From Haliscomenobacter hydrossis DSM 1100 (lineage in GTDB: Bacteria; Bacteroidota; Bacteroidia; Chitinophagales; Saprospiraceae), in the NCBI RefSeq assembly GCF_000212735.1, contig NC_015510.1, positions 3,560,315 to 3,624,314 of the forward strand: a stretch of 64,000 nucleotides of DNA, read 5' to 3'. The position numbers and the translations under genes are program-made. This document shows positions 62,313-64,000 of this stretch, piece by piece; the first letter of the stretch is position 1; the number at the start of each line of letters is the position of its first letter. The notes under the pieces are model-generated. The model saw nothing but the letters and a program-made list of their open reading frames with translations, was not told the DNA's origin and did not search any database.

Positions 62313-62531
62313 AACTAAAAGCGAAAAACTAAAAGCGAAAAGCAAGAAATAAGAATTCGCTTTTAGTTTTTCACCACTCTACTGGATATTTTGCTCAAAG
62401 GATATAAAAAGCCCGATCTACGAGCTAAAGCATGTGGCAATTCATGTTCTCCGCTTGCAGCATACAAAAATGTTCAGTAGAATGTTTTTTCACTTTTCGC
62501 TTTTCACTTTTCGCTTTTAGTTTTTCGCTTT
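62312..62531. repeat. Nested element with AAAGCGAAAA words
   Basis: ACTAAAAGCGAAAA words at 62312-62345, a short complement at 62357-62372, and a long complementary arm at 62486-62531. Inside, TCTACTGGATATTTTG pairs imperfectly with CAAAAATGTTCAGTAGA. It follows the rny stop and precedes the ompA-type terminator. Confidence 0.8.
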
Positions 62532-62535
62532 AACA

Positions 62536-62575
62536 AAGAAAGCCGGATGGAGAATCAACTCCACCCGGCTTTCTT
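62536..62575 (-). terminator. Terminator of the OmpA-family gene
   Basis: AAGAAAGCCGG and TGGAG pair with CTCCA and CCGGCTTTCTT around a 6-base loop with one internal mismatch; on the minus strand it runs into TTTCTTTGTT. Confidence 0.8.
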
Positions 62576-62600
62576 GCTTCAACCAGATTTTAAAATCTGA

Positions 62601-63371
62601 TTATTGCTTGGTAATTTGGAGCAGCGGAGCCATGTCTGGATCAGCTACTACATCAGATCTGCGGTTAGCAGCTTTGCCTTCTTTGGTGCTGTTGTCAGCC
62701 TTAGGCATGGTTTCGCCACGGCCTACGGTAGCAACTTGAGCTGGGCTAACGCCATTTTTGATCAGCTCGCGGCAGATGGCCAAAGAACGCTTGGAAGACA
62801 GCTCCCAGTTGTCTTGGTAAGCAGCACCACCACGTACTTTGTCTGAATCGGTGTGGCCTTCAACCAAAATTTTCAACTTTGGATTGCTTTTCAGCGTAGT
62901 TGCCAATTGAGCAACCGCTTCGCGTTGTGCTTTTGACAGTGCATAAGAACCAGTTTTGTAGTCCATTGGAGCACTGGTCATCAAGTACAAACGGCCATCT
63001 CTCTCTTCGGCAGTCAAACCGCTGCTCTTGTAAGCAGAGAAAATTCCGTTTACTTCGTTTTTGACTTTGGTCAATTCAGCTTGACTCATGTCCAATTTTT
63101 GCTGAACTGCACTGATTTGACCCTTGGTAGCGTCAAGATCTTTGCGCAAGTTGGCGATTTCGCCATTCAAGCGAGTTTTTTCAGCTTCCAATTGGGTTTT
63201 CAGGTCAGTGTTTTCTTTCTCCAGGTTGGCTACTTTTGTCTGTGTTTCAGCCAAAGCTTTGTCGGCTGCTTCCTTGCTGGCAAGCAGTTCGTCAAACTTT
63301 TTCTTGGAAACACAAGATTGCATAGAACCTAGCGCAAGAACAACTACTAGTAAGTTGAGTACTAGACGCAT
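62601..63371 (-). CDS. OmpA-family lipoprotein with periplasmic coiled coil
   Basis: 256 residues with a lipoprotein signal (LALGSMQSC). Residues about 25-110 are a coiled coil (KADLEKEN-type heptads). The C-terminal 120 residues are an OmpA-like peptidoglycan-binding domain: LKILVEGHTDSDKVRGG, then LSSKRSLAICRELIKNGV and VGRGETMPKADNS. It probably tethers the outer membrane to peptidoglycan. Confidence 0.92.
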   Translation of the reverse strand: MRLVLNLLVVVLALGSMQSCVSKKKFDELLASKEAADKALAETQTKVANLEKENTDLKTQLEAEKTRLNGEIANLRKDLDATKGQISAVQQKLDMSQAELTKVKNEVNGIFSAYKSSGLTAEERDGRLYLMTSAPMDYKTGSYALSKAQREAVAQLATTLKSNPKLKILVEGHTDSDKVRGGAAYQDNWELSSKRSLAICRELIKNGVSPAQVATVGRGETMPKADNSTKEGKAANRRSDVVADPDMAPLLQITKQ

Positions 63372-63659
63372 GTTTTTCTGTTTAAATTAAAAATGAATAG
63401 TTTCGTAACCATGATGGCGCTTTTGCCACAACAAGCTATGGAATAGGAACGCGCCGATCCCAGCTTTTATCTTGCAAAACAAGCTATATTTTGCGAATAA
63501 AACAAAACTACACCTAAATTTATTAACAATGCAAGGGTGCTAAGTGACAGATTTGAGCTTAAAAAATGACAAAGCGGGACGAAAGTCAAAGATTGAGCAC
63601 CGAAAAAAAGGATTCCTGCAAATCAAATCTTAAATTCACAGCCTGCTAAACTGTATTTT

Positions 63660-64000
63660 ATGAATCGATTTTTCGTCCTGCTTTGCTGCATTTTTGGCGC
63701 AGTTGCTCCTTCCTTTACTCAGGCCCGCCTGGATACGAATACCTTCATTTTTAGCCGCATCCTCCCGGTAAGCCCCACGCATGTCGTTACGGTTCAACAA
63801 AACTGGAGCCGCAATGGACTCCCCTTACAACTGTATTTCCAAAGTATCTCCAGTACCAGCGCGGCCAAAACTGAAAAATTGGTCTCCTTGAAAATGGGGG
63901 TCCTCAAAGCGCTCGTCAAAGATATTTTTATCTGGGACGGCAAACTCAACTTGTTGACTTCCCTTTACCACCCTGGGCCGGGTCGCAGCAATTTCATCCT
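63660..64000 (+). CDS. Secreted protein of unknown function, C-terminus outside window
   Basis: Reads without a stop from an ATG at 63660 to the window end (113 codons). Signal peptide FFVLLCCIFGAVAPSFTQA, then RLDTNTFIFSRILPV and an amphipathic beta-rich part. Not enough sequence to name the family. About 290 bases without a gene separate it from the divergent OmpA-family gene. Confidence 0.75.
   Translation, partial: MNRFFVLLCCIFGAVAPSFTQARLDTNTFIFSRILPVSPTHVVTVQQNWSRNGLPLQLYFQSISSTSAAKTEKLVSLKMGVLKALVKDIFIWDGKLNLLTSLYHPGPGRSNFI

Overview
The window looks like chromosomal DNA of a Bacteroidota bacterium, most probably of the Saprospiraceae/Haliscomenobacter type. The evidence is several -7 boxes of the form TAnnTTTG with TTG/TTTG about 20 bases upstream, few Shine-Dalgarno sequences, and the protein families present (CBM9/DUF5916 barrel, 6-bladed propeller lipoprotein, DUF4382, META and YARHG proteins, OmpA-like lipoprotein). 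Genus is inference; there is no 16S gene here.

Layout. 1-3.5 kb: an AT-rich accessory patch with the N-terminal 974 residues of a large SF2 helicase of the kind found in defence islands, and a decayed Schlafen/AlbA-type gene. 3.5-27.9 kb: mostly core genome. It holds a serine hydrolase with C-terminal tandem repeats, a DUF3137 membrane protein, a TraB/GumN protein, a universal stress protein, a META lipoprotein, tig-clpP-clpX, tRNA-Leu, a RelA/SpoT gene broken by one extra base, a Fur-family regulator, purA, pfkA, an NDP-forming acyl-CoA synthetase fused to a GNAT domain, a RidA protein, an M19 dipeptidase and small membrane or secreted proteins. 27.9-33.1 kb: an accessory patch starting at tRNA-Gln, with unknown AT-rich genes, an intact IS630-type element whose transposase needs a -1 frameshift, a decayed ORF, and an intact AlbA_2/ATPase gene homologous to the relic at 3.3 kb. 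33.4-39 kb: a form II CO-dehydrogenase-like operon (small, large, medium subunits), then a glyoxalase-type dioxygenase/hydrolase pair resembling MhqO/MhqD. 39.4-44.1 kb: a GH31 glycosidase and a DUF5916 outer-membrane protein. 44.6-57.2 kb: a formylglycine-generating-enzyme-like lipoprotein, a secreted Cys-rich small protein, a propeller lipoprotein, a thioredoxin-like CxxC protein, and a four-gene export system RND-adaptor-RND-TolC. 57.2-64 kb: pheT, a coiled-coil protein, zapA, rny, an OmpA lipoprotein and the start of a secreted protein.

The strongest unexplained pattern is a set of at least a dozen intergenic elements built alike. Each arm is a run of a short word (7-12 bases, for example GTTGAAAA, GTTCGAGG, GCGGATTA, AAAGCGAAAA), and the second arm is its reverse complement. 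Different loci use unrelated words but the same architecture, and some are nested inside one another. Several reach into genes: one supplies the N-terminus of the M19 dipeptidase, and others supply the stop codons of the Fur-family and RidA genes.

A second candidate system is the 44.6-57.2 kb cluster. It couples a possible cysteine-oxidising enzyme, a Cys-rich exported protein, a redox protein and a heteromeric RND pump; the functional link is inference from gene order.
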